NCBI RefSeq assembly: GCF_014648435.1
Contig: NZ_BMRC01000020.1
Location: 4,425 to 68,424, forward strand
From: Nonomuraea spiralis
GTDB taxonomy: Bacteria > Actinomycetota > Actinomycetes > Streptosporangiales > Streptosporangiaceae
Length of the DNA stretch: 64,000 nucleotides
Direction: 5' to 3'
Numbering within the stretch: the first letter of the stretch is position 1; each line of letters begins with the position of its first letter. The translations under genes and the position numbers were made by a program. This document shows positions 25,315-33,185 of this stretch, piece after piece. Below the pieces are notes generated by a model, which did not search any database, was not told the origin of the DNA, and saw nothing but the letters and a program-made list of their open reading frames with translations.

Positions 25315-25358
25315 GGTCGTACCTGCTGTCCACCGTTGGGTGGACAGCAGGTACGACC
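25315..25358. promoter_or_regulatory. Perfect 20-bp inverted repeat upstream of the MMPL operon
   Basis: Two arms of 20 bp (25315-25334 and 25339-25358) pair without a mismatch around a 4-base GTTG loop. The arms contain GTACCTGCTGTCCACC and its complement. It ends 46 bp upstream of the MMPL start codon. There is no following T-tract, so a response-regulator binding site or an RNA hairpin in the 5' leader is more likely than a simple terminator. The remaining 25359-25526 holds nothing I recognise. Confidence 0.8.
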
Positions 25359-25526
25359 TCCGTAGACTCCATCACCGCGGCCACGACCCGCGCCGGCTAC
25401 GCCGAGACGCTCACTGTCACCGGCGCCCGGTTCCCGGCGGCCGCCCTCCACCCCGGGCACCACGCCGCGGTGAGAAGGTGAAGCGACCCCGGCCCGAGGT
25501 GAGGCGGGCGGGCGCCGGGATCGTCG

Positions 25527-26771
25527 TCACAGGGCCTCCACGCTCCTGCTCCGGCGGGCGCGCTCGGCGGCCCACACGACCAGGTGCCCGGCCAGCGCAT
25601 CGGCCGGCCCGGCGCCGAGCGGCGCCTGGTCCCCGGCGGTGACGGCGTCGATGAACGCCCTGACCAGGCCGCCGTCGCCACCGCCGTGGCCGTCGGCCAG
25701 GGACGCGCCCGCCGCCGTCCCGGTGTCGATCGTCTCCTCGGCGCCGGTCACGAAGTCGACGACCCTGATGTCATGTCCGTCCCCTTCGGCGTACCCGCGG
25801 GTGCCGAAGATCCGGGTCTTGCGGTGCTCCAGCGGCGTGAACGCCGTCATGGTGAACGACGCGGTCGCGCCCTTCGCGAACTCCATCGTGACGACCTGCT
25901 GGTCGACCACGTCGTTGTCGCAGTCGTAGACGCAGCGGCCGTACGGGCCGCTCTCCAGCGCGCGCGTGACGCCCGCCTCGGTGGCGTCGGAGGTGACGGC
26001 GCCGAGCGGCCAGAACTCCCGCCGCGGATCACCGAGGCAGCCCAGGTAGAGCCGCTTGGCGGAGTAGGGGCAGTCCGGCTCGACCGCGCAGCTCACGCAA
26101 CGCGTGCTCGCGCCCTCCGGGCGGTTCTCCGGCCGGAAGTGGGTCAGCGAGCCGAAGGACGACACCGCGACCGGCGCCTCGCCGAGGATGTGGAGCAACC
26201 AGTCGATGTCATGACAGGACTTGGTCAGCAACATCGGCCCCGACTCGGCCGCGCTGCGCCAGGAACCCCGTACGAAGGAGTGGGCCATGTGCCACCAGCC
26301 AACCGGCTCCAGGTGCTGCACGCTGGAGATCGTGCCCAGCCGGCCGCTGTCCAGGAGCTTCTTGAGCACCCGGGTGTAGGCCGTGTAGCGGAGCACGTGA
26401 CAGACCGCGAACACGACGCCGCTGCGCTCGACCGCCTCGACGATGCGGCGGGCCTCCGGCTCCGTCGGCGCCATGGGCTTCTCCAGCAGGATGGCGTAAC
26501 CGAGCTCGGCGAAGGCCACGGCCGGCTCGACGTGCAACCGGTCCTGGGTCGCGATGACCACGGCGTCGGCGAGCTTCGGCACGGCTGCCAGCTCGTCCCA
26601 CCCGGCGAAGCAGGCGCTGTCCGGCAGGCCGTGTTCGGCGGCCATTTTGGCCCGCCGCGCCGGGTCCGGGTCGGCCACGGCCACGACCCGCGCGCGGCCG
26701 TCCGCGGCGGCGGCTCCGGCGTAGATCTGGCCGCGCGCGCCGGCACCGACGATGGCTATAGTCACTGTCAT
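25527..26771 (-). CDS. Gfo/Idh/MocA family oxidoreductase
   Basis: 414 residues from ATG 26771, with GGGAG 9 bp upstream. The N-terminal Rossmann domain is clear: MTVTIAIVGAGARGQIYA (GxGxxG), VVAVADPD for the ribose-binding Asp, and LLEKPMAPT, the EKP motif of the family. The substrate domain has HDIDWLLHILG. An insert TRCVSCAVEPDCPYSAKRLY carries a CxxCx(5)C cluster followed by another Cys, a pattern found in one branch of this family and possibly metal-binding. Substrates in the family are sugars, inositols and their derivatives. It is divergent from a ROK regulator, which probably controls it. The final part (GGGDGGLVRAFIDAV) is standard for the branch. Confidence 0.9.
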   Translation of the reverse strand: MTVTIAIVGAGARGQIYAGAAAADGRARVVAVADPDPARRAKMAAEHGLPDSACFAGWDELAAVPKLADAVVIATQDRLHVEPAVAFAELGYAILLEKPMAPTEPEARRIVEAVERSGVVFAVCHVLRYTAYTRVLKKLLDSGRLGTISSVQHLEPVGWWHMAHSFVRGSWRSAAESGPMLLTKSCHDIDWLLHILGEAPVAVSSFGSLTHFRPENRPEGASTRCVSCAVEPDCPYSAKRLYLGCLGDPRREFWPLGAVTSDATEAGVTRALESGPYGRCVYDCDNDVVDQQVVTMEFAKGATASFTMTAFTPLEHRKTRIFGTRGYAEGDGHDIRVVDFVTGAEETIDTGTAAGASLADGHGGGDGGLVRAFIDAVTAGDQAPLGAGPADALAGHLVVWAAERARRSRSVEAL

Positions 26772-26788
26772 TCGCAATGCTCCCTTAT

Positions 26789-26801
26789 TATGGTTTCCAT
26801 A
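26789..26801. promoter_or_regulatory. Candidate ROK operator TATGG-N3-CCATA
   Basis: TATGGTTTCCATA is a perfect 13-bp palindrome 18 bp upstream of the dehydrogenase start, in the region shared with the divergent ROK gene. A related CCAT(A/T)GATAGT is found twice in this intergenic region (near 26797 and 26894). A similar TATGGACTCCAGA lies at 30292-30304, upstream of the EEP protein gene. Confidence 0.5.
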
Positions 26802-26917
26802 GATAGTCACGAAAACGGCGTCGCCGTCAAGATCTCTCGCCGCAGGACGATCGAGGTGGAAGCCATCGAGGCTTCAGCGATATAAGTCAGAGACCATTGA
26901 TAGTGAGGAGCGACACC

Positions 26918-28084
26918 GTGCAGGTCAGTGGTGGGGACCTTCAGCGGCTGCGCCAGCTGAACTCCCTGAGCAGCATCCGTGCCCTGCGTGAGGCGCGCGA
27001 TCCACTGACGCTCACCGAGCTGTCCGCCCGGACGGGGTTGTCGCGGGCCTCCGTCGGCGACGTCGTCACCGATCTGGAGCAGCGCGGCTGGATCGCCGAG
27101 GAACGGCCCGCGCCCGGCGCCATGGGCCGGCCCGCCAAGCGCTACCGCTTCCGCACCGACGCCGGTCACGTGCTCGGCATCGACGTGGGCGTCCACAAGG
27201 TCCTGGCCGTGATCACCGACCTCGCCGGCCGGGTCGTGGCCAGCGGGCGAGTCGCCGTCGACCGGCACACCGCCCAGCGGGAGCGGCTGGAGGCCGTGTG
27301 GCGGGCCGTCGACGCCGCGCTCATCGCCGCCGGCCTGACCGTCGCCGACATGTGGGGCGTCACCGCGGGCACCACCGGCGTCGTCAACCGCGAAGGGCTC
27401 GTCACCCGGGTCAACGACCTGCCCGACTGGCCCGGTGTCGACCTCGTCGGGCATCTCGGGCAGCGGCTTCCCTGCCCGATCGCCATCGAGAACGACAGCA
27501 AGCTCGCCGCCCTCGCCGAGCAGCGGCTCGGGGTGGCCGCCGGGGTCCAGGACCTCGTCTACCTGCACGTCGGCCGCCGGCCCGGTGCCGCGCTCATCAT
27601 CGGCGGACGCCTTCACCACGGGTTCAGCGGGGCCACCGGCGAGGTCGGGCTCATGGAGATCACGGGCTGGAGCACCATGGCCGGGCGGCTGGAGAGCGGC
27701 GCGACGGCCGAGGGGGCCTCGCCGGAGGAGGCCGCCCGGCTGGTCTTCGGCGCGGCCCGCGGCGGCGACCCCGACGCCCAGGCCGCGGTGGACGCCTACG
27801 CCCGCCATCTCGCGCTCGGCACCGCCGCGATGGTGCTGACGCTGGATCCCGAACTGGTCGTGCTCGGCGGCGGCTTCTCCCGCTCGGCCGACGTGCTGCT
27901 GCCCGCGCTGCGCCGGGCGCTCGAACCGCACTGCGTGCGCGTGCCCGACGTCCGGCCCTCGACCCTCGGCGAGGAGTGTGTCGCGCTGGGTGGGGCCTGC
28001 CTGGCGCTGGATCATGTCGATGATCGCTTCTTCTCCCCGGCGGGCTCCATCTCCAGCCCCGCCGCCCCGCAGCGCCTCACCTGA
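26918..28084 (+). CDS. ROK family transcriptional regulator (NagC/XylR-like)
   Basis: 388 residues. GTG 26918 is preferred because GAGGAG is 8 bp upstream; a TTG at 26897 is in frame. The N-terminal winged helix is LTLTELSARTGLSRASVGDV and VTDLEQRGWIAE. The ROK body begins HVLGIDVGVHKVLAVITDL, where the usual DxGxT ATP motif is altered to DVGVHK. ENDSKLAALAE matches the ENDANAAA region. The family zinc motif after GAxGEIGH (CxCGxxGCxE) is missing: here the sequence runs GATGEVGLMEITGWSTMAG with no Cys. So it is likely a sensor that binds a sugar but does not phosphorylate it. It is divergent from the dehydrogenase and probably regulates it. Confidence 0.9.
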   Translation: MQVSGGDLQRLRQLNSLSSIRALREARDPLTLTELSARTGLSRASVGDVVTDLEQRGWIAEERPAPGAMGRPAKRYRFRTDAGHVLGIDVGVHKVLAVITDLAGRVVASGRVAVDRHTAQRERLEAVWRAVDAALIAAGLTVADMWGVTAGTTGVVNREGLVTRVNDLPDWPGVDLVGHLGQRLPCPIAIENDSKLAALAEQRLGVAAGVQDLVYLHVGRRPGAALIIGGRLHHGFSGATGEVGLMEITGWSTMAGRLESGATAEGASPEEAARLVFGAARGGDPDAQAAVDAYARHLALGTAAMVLTLDPELVVLGGGFSRSADVLLPALRRALEPHCVRVPDVRPSTLGEECVALGGACLALDHVDDRFFSPAGSISSPAAPQRLT

Positions 28085-28121
28085 AGCGCCGCCCCACCTT
28101 CTCCCCGGCCTCACCGAAGGC

Positions 28122-28156
28122 CGCCGGCCGGGCAGGGGGAAGCTGCCCGGCCGGCG
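28122..28156. terminator. Bidirectional hairpin terminator
   Basis: A 14-bp perfect stem (28122-28135 with 28143-28156) encloses a 7-base purine loop GGGGAAG. It sits in the 81-bp space between the convergent ROK and EEP genes, exactly where a shared terminator is expected. Confidence 0.8.
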
Positions 28157-28165
28157 CCACCGGCG

Positions 28166-29962
28166 TCAGGACTTCTCGTACGGGATGATCTCGGCGAGGG
28201 CGGAGGCGCCGCCGATGCCATAGTCGGAGCGGAGCCTGATGTAGCGTGCCGAAACGCCATCGAGGCTGACGTCGTTGGGCGCGGTCATGCGCGGCCAGTT
28301 GACGGCCTTGACGTCGCGGAAGGTGACGCCGTCGTCGCTGACCTGCACCATGCCTTCGAGGATGGTGCCGTTCATGTTGGTGCGCAGCTTGGGCTGGAAC
28401 CGTACGGCCGACAGCTGCCTGACGCGGCCGAGGTCGACGGTGATGGTGTGCGGCTGCGCGGGCACCTCGGGGTAGTTGGAGTGGAAGTCGGTCGTCAGCT
28501 TGCCGTCGACGGCGTTGCGCGGGTCGCCGATCCCGGGCTTGAAGGTGCTGGCGGTGGCCTTGAGCTCGGCGGGCGGGACGCGGCGGCCGGCGGGCTCCGT
28601 CGGCCAGATGTCGCGTCCCTTGCCCGGCTCCTCGCTGACGGGCTCCCGGTCGGGCCCGGTCCCCTTGCCGCGGATCAGGATGTCGGTGATGACGGAGCCG
28701 TGGTCGGAGTAGAAGGGGTACGGCCGGTCGAGCGGGGTCTGCTGGTGGCGGGGAAGCCGCCGGGTGTCGGCCCGCGACCCCAGGATGCGCACGTCCTCGC
28801 CGCGGGCGAAGACGTAGTCGATCCGGCCCGGAATGGCGCCCATGCCGTGATACGGGCTCCACGTCCGGCCTGGGTAACGCCCGGCGTCGGGGTTGGCGTA
28901 CCGGAAGGTGTCCATGAAGCCGGCGTCGGTGTACAGCTTGGTGTACGGCCACGGGAGGACCACGCCGCCGTGGCCGGGGGCGTCGGCGAACTGCTCGCTC
29001 CAGTCAAGGTGCGACTGCGCGTTGAGGTCGCCGCCCATGAGCACGGGGGAGTCGTCGTCGCCGATGTACGACGGGATCGCCTTCTCCAGGATGGCCTTGC
29101 CCATGGCGACCCTGCGGAAGTTGTCGTCCTCCAGGATCTGCTCGTCGGTCTTGGTGCGGGGCAGGCCGTGGGTGTTCTGCACGGCCGCGTCGTGGGTGTC
29201 GCCGTAGGCCCAGCCGTCGTGCCAGGTCCACAGGCTGAAGGCGTTGACGTGCTTGCCGTTGGGCAGGCCGAGGCGGGCGCCGCCGATGTTGAAGGAGTCG
29301 ATGTCCGCGTCGGCGTAGCGCGGATACACCTTCTCGACCTTGAGCTTGGTGTAGAGCCACAGGTTGTCGCCGTTGACGCTGTAGTCCTCCGGCGTGGTGA
29401 GCTGCGTGCCGGTGAACCGGTCGCCCTCGGACCGTCCGGCGTTCAGTCCGTCGAGGATCTTCTGCCCGGACCCGTACCCCTCTACCACGAAGAGGATGTC
29501 GGGGTTGACCTCGTTCATGTAGTCGATCATCTGAGCGAGGTTCTCGCCGGTCTTCTCCTGGCGATCGAACGTGCCGCCCACGAACAGGTTCCACGACATC
29601 AGCCGCAGTGGCACGCCCACATGCTTGGCCGGCATGGAGGTGACGGAGACGTCGACCGTGACCTCCTTGTCGGGCAGCGTGAACGGCCGGGTGCGTACCT
29701 GCCCCTCGCGGCTGTACATGGTGTCCCGCGCCCACACCTGGTCACCGCTCCTGACGGTGGTGACGTACTCCTCGACCTGGTTGGGCCGCGCCTTGCCGGT
29801 GGCCACCACGGTGCAGGTGCTGCCGGGGCCGCCCGTGCCGTCGCACTCCAGACGGTGGCTCGGCTTGTTCCCGCGGTCGGCCGCGGCCGCGGTGGTGTTC
29901 GTGGCGGCGAGCAGCCCGGTCAAGGCCACGGCGACGGCCAGGGACGGGGTTGAGAAGCGCAT
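28166..29962 (-). CDS. Secreted endonuclease/exonuclease/phosphatase-fold protein with F5/8C (discoidin) domain
   Basis: 598 residues from ATG 29962, with AAGGGAA upstream. Residues 1-28 form a signal peptide ending ATNTTAAAADRG. Residues ~35-115 are a beta-rich leader with two Cys. The EEP core starts LRLMSWNLFVGG near residue 120; VNPDILFVVEGYG supplies the metal-binding Glu, MGGDLNAQSH the GDxN, and RIDYVFARG plus SDHGSV the final catalytic Asp/His. Residues ~455-598 are a discoidin-like domain (STFKPGIGDPRNAVDGKLTT, then FHSNYP and VDLGRVRQLSAVRFQP), usually a carbohydrate-binding fold. The class includes DNases, sphingomyelinases and inositol phosphatases. Extracellular breakdown of a phosphorylated sugar or inositol would fit the neighbouring dehydrogenase and ROK regulator, but is inference. 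Confidence 0.9.
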   Translation of the reverse strand: MRFSTPSLAVAVALTGLLAATNTTAAAADRGNKPSHRLECDGTGGPGSTCTVVATGKARPNQVEEYVTTVRSGDQVWARDTMYSREGQVRTRPFTLPDKEVTVDVSVTSMPAKHVGVPLRLMSWNLFVGGTFDRQEKTGENLAQMIDYMNEVNPDILFVVEGYGSGQKILDGLNAGRSEGDRFTGTQLTTPEDYSVNGDNLWLYTKLKVEKVYPRYADADIDSFNIGGARLGLPNGKHVNAFSLWTWHDGWAYGDTHDAAVQNTHGLPRTKTDEQILEDDNFRRVAMGKAILEKAIPSYIGDDDSPVLMGGDLNAQSHLDWSEQFADAPGHGGVVLPWPYTKLYTDAGFMDTFRYANPDAGRYPGRTWSPYHGMGAIPGRIDYVFARGEDVRILGSRADTRRLPRHQQTPLDRPYPFYSDHGSVITDILIRGKGTGPDREPVSEEPGKGRDIWPTEPAGRRVPPAELKATASTFKPGIGDPRNAVDGKLTTDFHSNYPEVPAQPHTITVDLGRVRQLSAVRFQPKLRTNMNGTILEGMVQVSDDGVTFRDVKAVNWPRMTAPNDVSLDGVSARYIRLRSDYGIGGASALAEIIPYEKS

Positions 29963-30299
29963 GAAGCATTCCCTTCGCGGGGGTCTCAGGGCATGGAAGG
30001 AGAGCCGTCGGCTGGGCGGGTGCGGGGGCGGGGTTCGGGGGAGGGGGTTGGGCGGCGCTCAGTTGAGTCGCGCGGGTCGTCCGGGCGGCCTTGAGATCGG
30101 CTGCCGGGACGCGTCACCGGCGCCCGCGCCTCCGGCCACGCGCCTCGTGCGGGGCGGGGGTACGGCTGGCCGGCGCATGATTGGTCACCACTTTTTACAG
30201 ACTCCATGGGAAGTTTGTCGAGCTACGAGCTCTCCTGTTCGGGATCATCTCCACATTAGGCCCGCGTCGCAAGAGCCCCGAGATGAATATCTATGGACT
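29963..30299. other. Intergenic region with candidate ROK-like site
   Basis: This contains the leader of the EEP gene and no gene of its own. At its far end, TATGGACTCCAGA (30292-30304) resembles the TATGG-N3-CCATA palindrome in front of the dehydrogenase gene, and ACTCCATGG occurs again near 30203. From about 30180 to 30310 the sequence is noticeably more AT-rich than its surroundings. Confidence 0.4.
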
Positions 30300-30627
30300 C
30301 CAGAATAAAACAGCGCATGCACAGCCCTCGGCGCTCCCCTCGCGACCTCGGGGGTCATGGGGGAGCGCCCAGGTCCACAACGGCCAGTCGGTCATCGGCA
30401 ACAGGCGCACGGCGTGCGCCGCGCTCCCGAACACGGTCGCCGGGCCGGCCGGGCTCCACAGCTGGGCGCCGATGGTGTCGCGGCCCTGAAGGTGCGGGGC
30501 GCGGGCCAGACAGAACCAGGCGGTGGGCCTTGTCCACGCGCTGGATCGCGTCGAGCTGGATGGCGCCCAGGTGGGTCAGCACGTCGAGCGCCTGGGCCTG
30601 CGACAAGCGCAGGGTGCGACTAGGCAT
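30300..30627 (-). pseudogene. Relic of a YcaQ-like winged-helix protein (DNA glycosylase family)
   Basis: From ATG 30627 the frame reads RTLRLSQAQALDVLTHLGAI and QLDAIQRVDKAHRLVL, the N-terminal pattern of the YcaQ/AlkX family (L..LGxxQxDxxxxxxRAHxLxL). It then loses similarity, while another minus-strand frame continues ARAPHLQGRDTIGAQLWSP, AVRLLPMTDWPLWTWALPH, the expected next part of the same family. So a frameshift lies near 30515. Only about 110 of the usual ~380-400 residues remain; the 3' part is gone. The family includes glycosylases that unhook DNA crosslinks, but this copy cannot encode a working enzyme. Confidence 0.65.
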
Positions 30628-30711
30628 GGGAACTCACCGCCTGCGGGCGCGCCGCCCGGGCAGGCCGGGCGAGAGCCCAGGCGCGGCGCCGGACGCGGGG
30701 CTTGTCGGTGG

Positions 30712-31329
30712 TCAGGACCCGGGCAGCTCTCGGGCGGTCGTGGCGTTGTGGCGCTGGTAGTGGCGTGCGGCCCGGGCACGGTTGCCGCATGACGGCTTGC
30801 ACCACTCCTGCCGCCCGTGGCTCTTGACGAAGTAGCGTACGCAGCGCGGCGCGTTGCAGGCCCGCAACTGCTCACGTTGCGGACCGCTCAGGAAATCGAT
30901 GGCGGCCCGCGCCAGGGCCGCGATCAACCGGACGCTCGCATCGCGCTCGGTCGACAACACTTCCGTACGGGGTGTTCCGCTCGTGGGCCAGTCGAGTTGC
31001 GGGACGATCGCTTCACGGGCGGCAGCCGCGTTGAGGTGCGCCAGCGCCTGCTCGACCGGCATCAGCCGGTGGGCGTCGGCCCGGCTTGGGGGCGCTGGGC
31101 TGACCGCTTGCGCGAACAACGCCCGTACGGCCCGGCGGAGCCCGACGATCTCGCTCCTGAGCTCCTCGCCTGCCGTGAGCTCTGCGACGTCCACGTGGCC
31201 GGGCAGCAACTCGGCCTGCTGATGGATCCAGCGGGTTGTGCCCTGCGCCGTTGCCAGGTCGTCGGCGACACCGCCGTTGCCGTCGTGGCGGATCGTGCTC
31301 GCCAGTTCCAGTGCCGGCCAGCGCTCCAC
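30712..31329 (-). CDS. CGNR zinc-finger protein (ABATE domain), putative regulator
   Basis: 205 residues from GTG 31329, with GGGAGG 5 bp upstream. The N-terminal ~140 residues correspond to the ABATE (stress-induced) domain. The C-terminal 45 hold the zinc finger: LRACNAPRCVRYFVKSHGRQ followed by EWCKPSCGNRARAARHYQRH. Thus CxxxxC...CxxxCGNR with the signature CGNR intact. These proteins are thought to be transcription factors, but few are characterised. It is divergent from a phosphodiesterase-LysE pair across 94 bp of AT-rich DNA with an ATGGTT/AACCAT inverted repeat. Regulation of that pair is a reasonable inference. Confidence 0.9.
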   Translation of the reverse strand: MERWPALELASTIRHDGNGGVADDLATAQGTTRWIHQQAELLPGHVDVAELTAGEELRSEIVGLRRAVRALFAQAVSPAPPSRADAHRLMPVEQALAHLNAAAAREAIVPQLDWPTSGTPRTEVLSTERDASVRLIAALARAAIDFLSGPQREQLRACNAPRCVRYFVKSHGRQEWCKPSCGNRARAARHYQRHNATTARELPGS

Positions 31330-31367
31330 TCGAACCTCCCGGTTGCTTATGTCGTCTTCCGTACCCT

Positions 31368-31399
31368 ATGGTTCCTAACGCTAAATCCCATTTAACCAT
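31368..31399. promoter_or_regulatory. Inverted repeat in the divergent CGNR/phosphodiesterase promoter
   Basis: ATGGTT (31368-31373) and AACCAT (31394-31399) form a spaced inverted repeat in unusually AT-rich DNA between the two divergent starts. It could be the operator of the CGNR protein or cover the promoter -10 region. The arms are short, so this is tentative. Confidence 0.35.
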
Positions 31400-31423
31400 T
31401 AGACAGCTTTGGGGGATCGCACG

Positions 31424-32173
31424 ATGACGTTGCTCTTGGCTCAGATCAGCGACCTGCACCTTGACGGCACCGACAGGGCGACCCGACGCGCCACCTACGT
31501 CATGGACTACCTGAGGGCGCTGCCCCGCCCGGTCGACGCCCTGCTGGTCACCGGTGACATCGCCGATCACGGCGCGGAGGCCGAGTACGAGCAGGCCGCC
31601 CAGATCCTGGCTGCCCCCTTCCCGGTGCTCACCTGCCCCGGCAACCACGACGTCCGTACGGCCTACCGCAAGGCGCTGCTGCGAAAGCCGTCCGCGCCCG
31701 GCCCCGTCAACCGGGTGCACCACGTCGCCGGCACCGCCATCCTGATGTGCGACTCCACCATCCCCGGGCGCGACGAGGGACGGCTCGACGCCGAAACCCT
31801 CGCCTGGATGCACGCCACCCTCGACGGGCTCGCCCCGGACACGCCCGCGCTGATCGCCTTCCATCAGCCGCCCGTCGTACTGCACCACCCGTTGCCCGAC
31901 TCCGGGCGGCTGGAGTCGCCCGGCGACCTGGCCGCGCTGCTCGACGCCCATCCGCAGGTCGTCGCCGTGCTCACCGGCCACGCTCACACCGCGGCCGCCT
32001 CCACCTTCGCCGGTCGTCCCCTGATCGTCGCACCGGCCGTCACCTGGACCCTGCGCCTGCCGTGGGAGGGCGACCAGCCCGCCGACCGCGACCAACCGCC
32101 CGGCCTCGCCTTCCACATCCTGGACGACGACCACCGCCTCACCACCCACTTCCGCGTCGTGCTCCAGGCATGA
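31424..32173 (+). CDS. Metallophosphoesterase, CpdA-like 3',5'-cyclic nucleotide phosphodiesterase
   Basis: 249 residues from ATG 31424, with GGGGG 8 bp upstream. All calcineurin-type metal motifs are in order: ISDLHLDG (DxH, residue ~11), VTGDIADHG (GDxxD), CPGNHDVR (GNHD), AFHQPP and LTGHAHT (GHxH). The spacing and the short length match the CpdA/class III cAMP phosphodiesterase group, which hydrolyse cyclic nucleotides or related phosphodiesters with two metal ions. No signal peptide, so cytoplasmic. It overlaps the LysE gene by 4 bp (ATGA), so they are co-translated. The substrate could be something other than cAMP. Confidence 0.9.
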   Translation: MTLLLAQISDLHLDGTDRATRRATYVMDYLRALPRPVDALLVTGDIADHGAEAEYEQAAQILAAPFPVLTCPGNHDVRTAYRKALLRKPSAPGPVNRVHHVAGTAILMCDSTIPGRDEGRLDAETLAWMHATLDGLAPDTPALIAFHQPPVVLHHPLPDSGRLESPGDLAALLDAHPQVVAVLTGHAHTAAASTFAGRPLIVAPAVTWTLRLPWEGDQPADRDQPPGLAFHILDDDHRLTTHFRVVLQA

Positions 32174-32787
32174 CCCACACGTACGCGGTCATCGCGTTCC
32201 TCCTGGCGATCCTGCCCATCATCGCCACTCCGGGCGCCAGCCTGACCCTGCTCATCCAGCACGTCACGGCCGGTGGTCACCGGCAGGCCCTCCCGATCAT
32301 CCTCGGTACGGTCAGCGGCCTGTACGCCCACGCGACCCTGGCCATCGCCGGACTGTCGGCCCTGGTCATGCACTCCAGCCAGGCCTTCACCATCGTCAAA
32401 CTCCTCGGGGCGGCCTACCTCATCGGCCTCGGCCTGTGGACCTGGCGCTCCACCACCCTGCCCCCGCCTCCCAAGCCGACGGATCGGCCGGAGCGTACCG
32501 GCTCCGTCTACACCCAGGCCCTGCTCGCGAACGTACTCAACCCCAAGGCGGCCTCCATCTACCTGACCCTGGTCCCGCAGTTCATCGTGCCCGGCCCGCC
32601 CCTCAACGGGCAGATCCTCACCCTGGCCACCGCCCATGCCCTGCTGATGGCGGTGTGGCTGCTGACCTGGACGGTCCTTGTCCGCCAAGGGGCACATGTT
32701 CTGCACAAGGCCCGCTTCAAGCGCGCATTCGGCAAGGTGACGGCGGTAGTGCTCGTCGTCCTCGGTGTCCGGGCCGCCACGATGTAG
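32170..32787 (+). CDS. LysE/RhtB family exporter
   Basis: 205 residues with about six membrane segments. The N-terminal helix has ILPIIATPGASLTLLIQHVT, matching the (T/V)PGP/A motif of LysE-type amino acid exporters, and GTVSGLYAHATLAIAGLSAL is the usual second helix. ANVLNPKAASIYLTLVPQF is the conserved NPK signature at the start of the C-terminal half. The family exports amino acids, homoserine lactones and related molecules. It is co-translated with the metallophosphoesterase. Cargo unknown. Confidence 0.92.
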   Translation: MTHTYAVIAFLLAILPIIATPGASLTLLIQHVTAGGHRQALPIILGTVSGLYAHATLAIAGLSALVMHSSQAFTIVKLLGAAYLIGLGLWTWRSTTLPPPPKPTDRPERTGSVYTQALLANVLNPKAASIYLTLVPQFIVPGPPLNGQILTLATAHALLMAVWLLTWTVLVRQGAHVLHKARFKRAFGKVTAVVLVVLGVRAATM

Positions 32788-33185
32788 GCGATGTCGCGGT
32801 CGGCGGCGCCGGCGCAAGCTCGTGGCGCGCTCGACCGATCCTGGGAAACGATCTTTCTCATTCGGGAAGCGATCTTCTCAACCCTCCCGTCGCCCCAGGT
32901 CATCCCCGCTCGTGAACACCCTGGCAGTCGGTGTGAGCGCCTGGCTGAGCCAGGCAGTACAGCTCCCGGTTGTGCGCCGGAACACCTCAGCCCCGCCGGG
33001 GCGGCCGTGAGGGTCAGGCGTAGGTGTAGGCGCCGTTGACCGTGCTCCTCGCTCACCTGACACGGTGGAGTGCATGGAACCCGAGAGCGGTGATGAGCTT
33101 GAACGGTTTGTCAGGCCTGTCATTGATGACGGCCGTCATTGTCCCCGCCAAGGGCACGGCCACGGTGGCGCGATGTGGTCAAGCC
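32788..33185. other. Intergenic gap, nothing recognised
   Basis: About 400 bp between the LysE stop and the convergent DinB-like gene. Short frames on both strands have no family signature. A clear terminator hairpin was not found. Confidence 0.4.
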
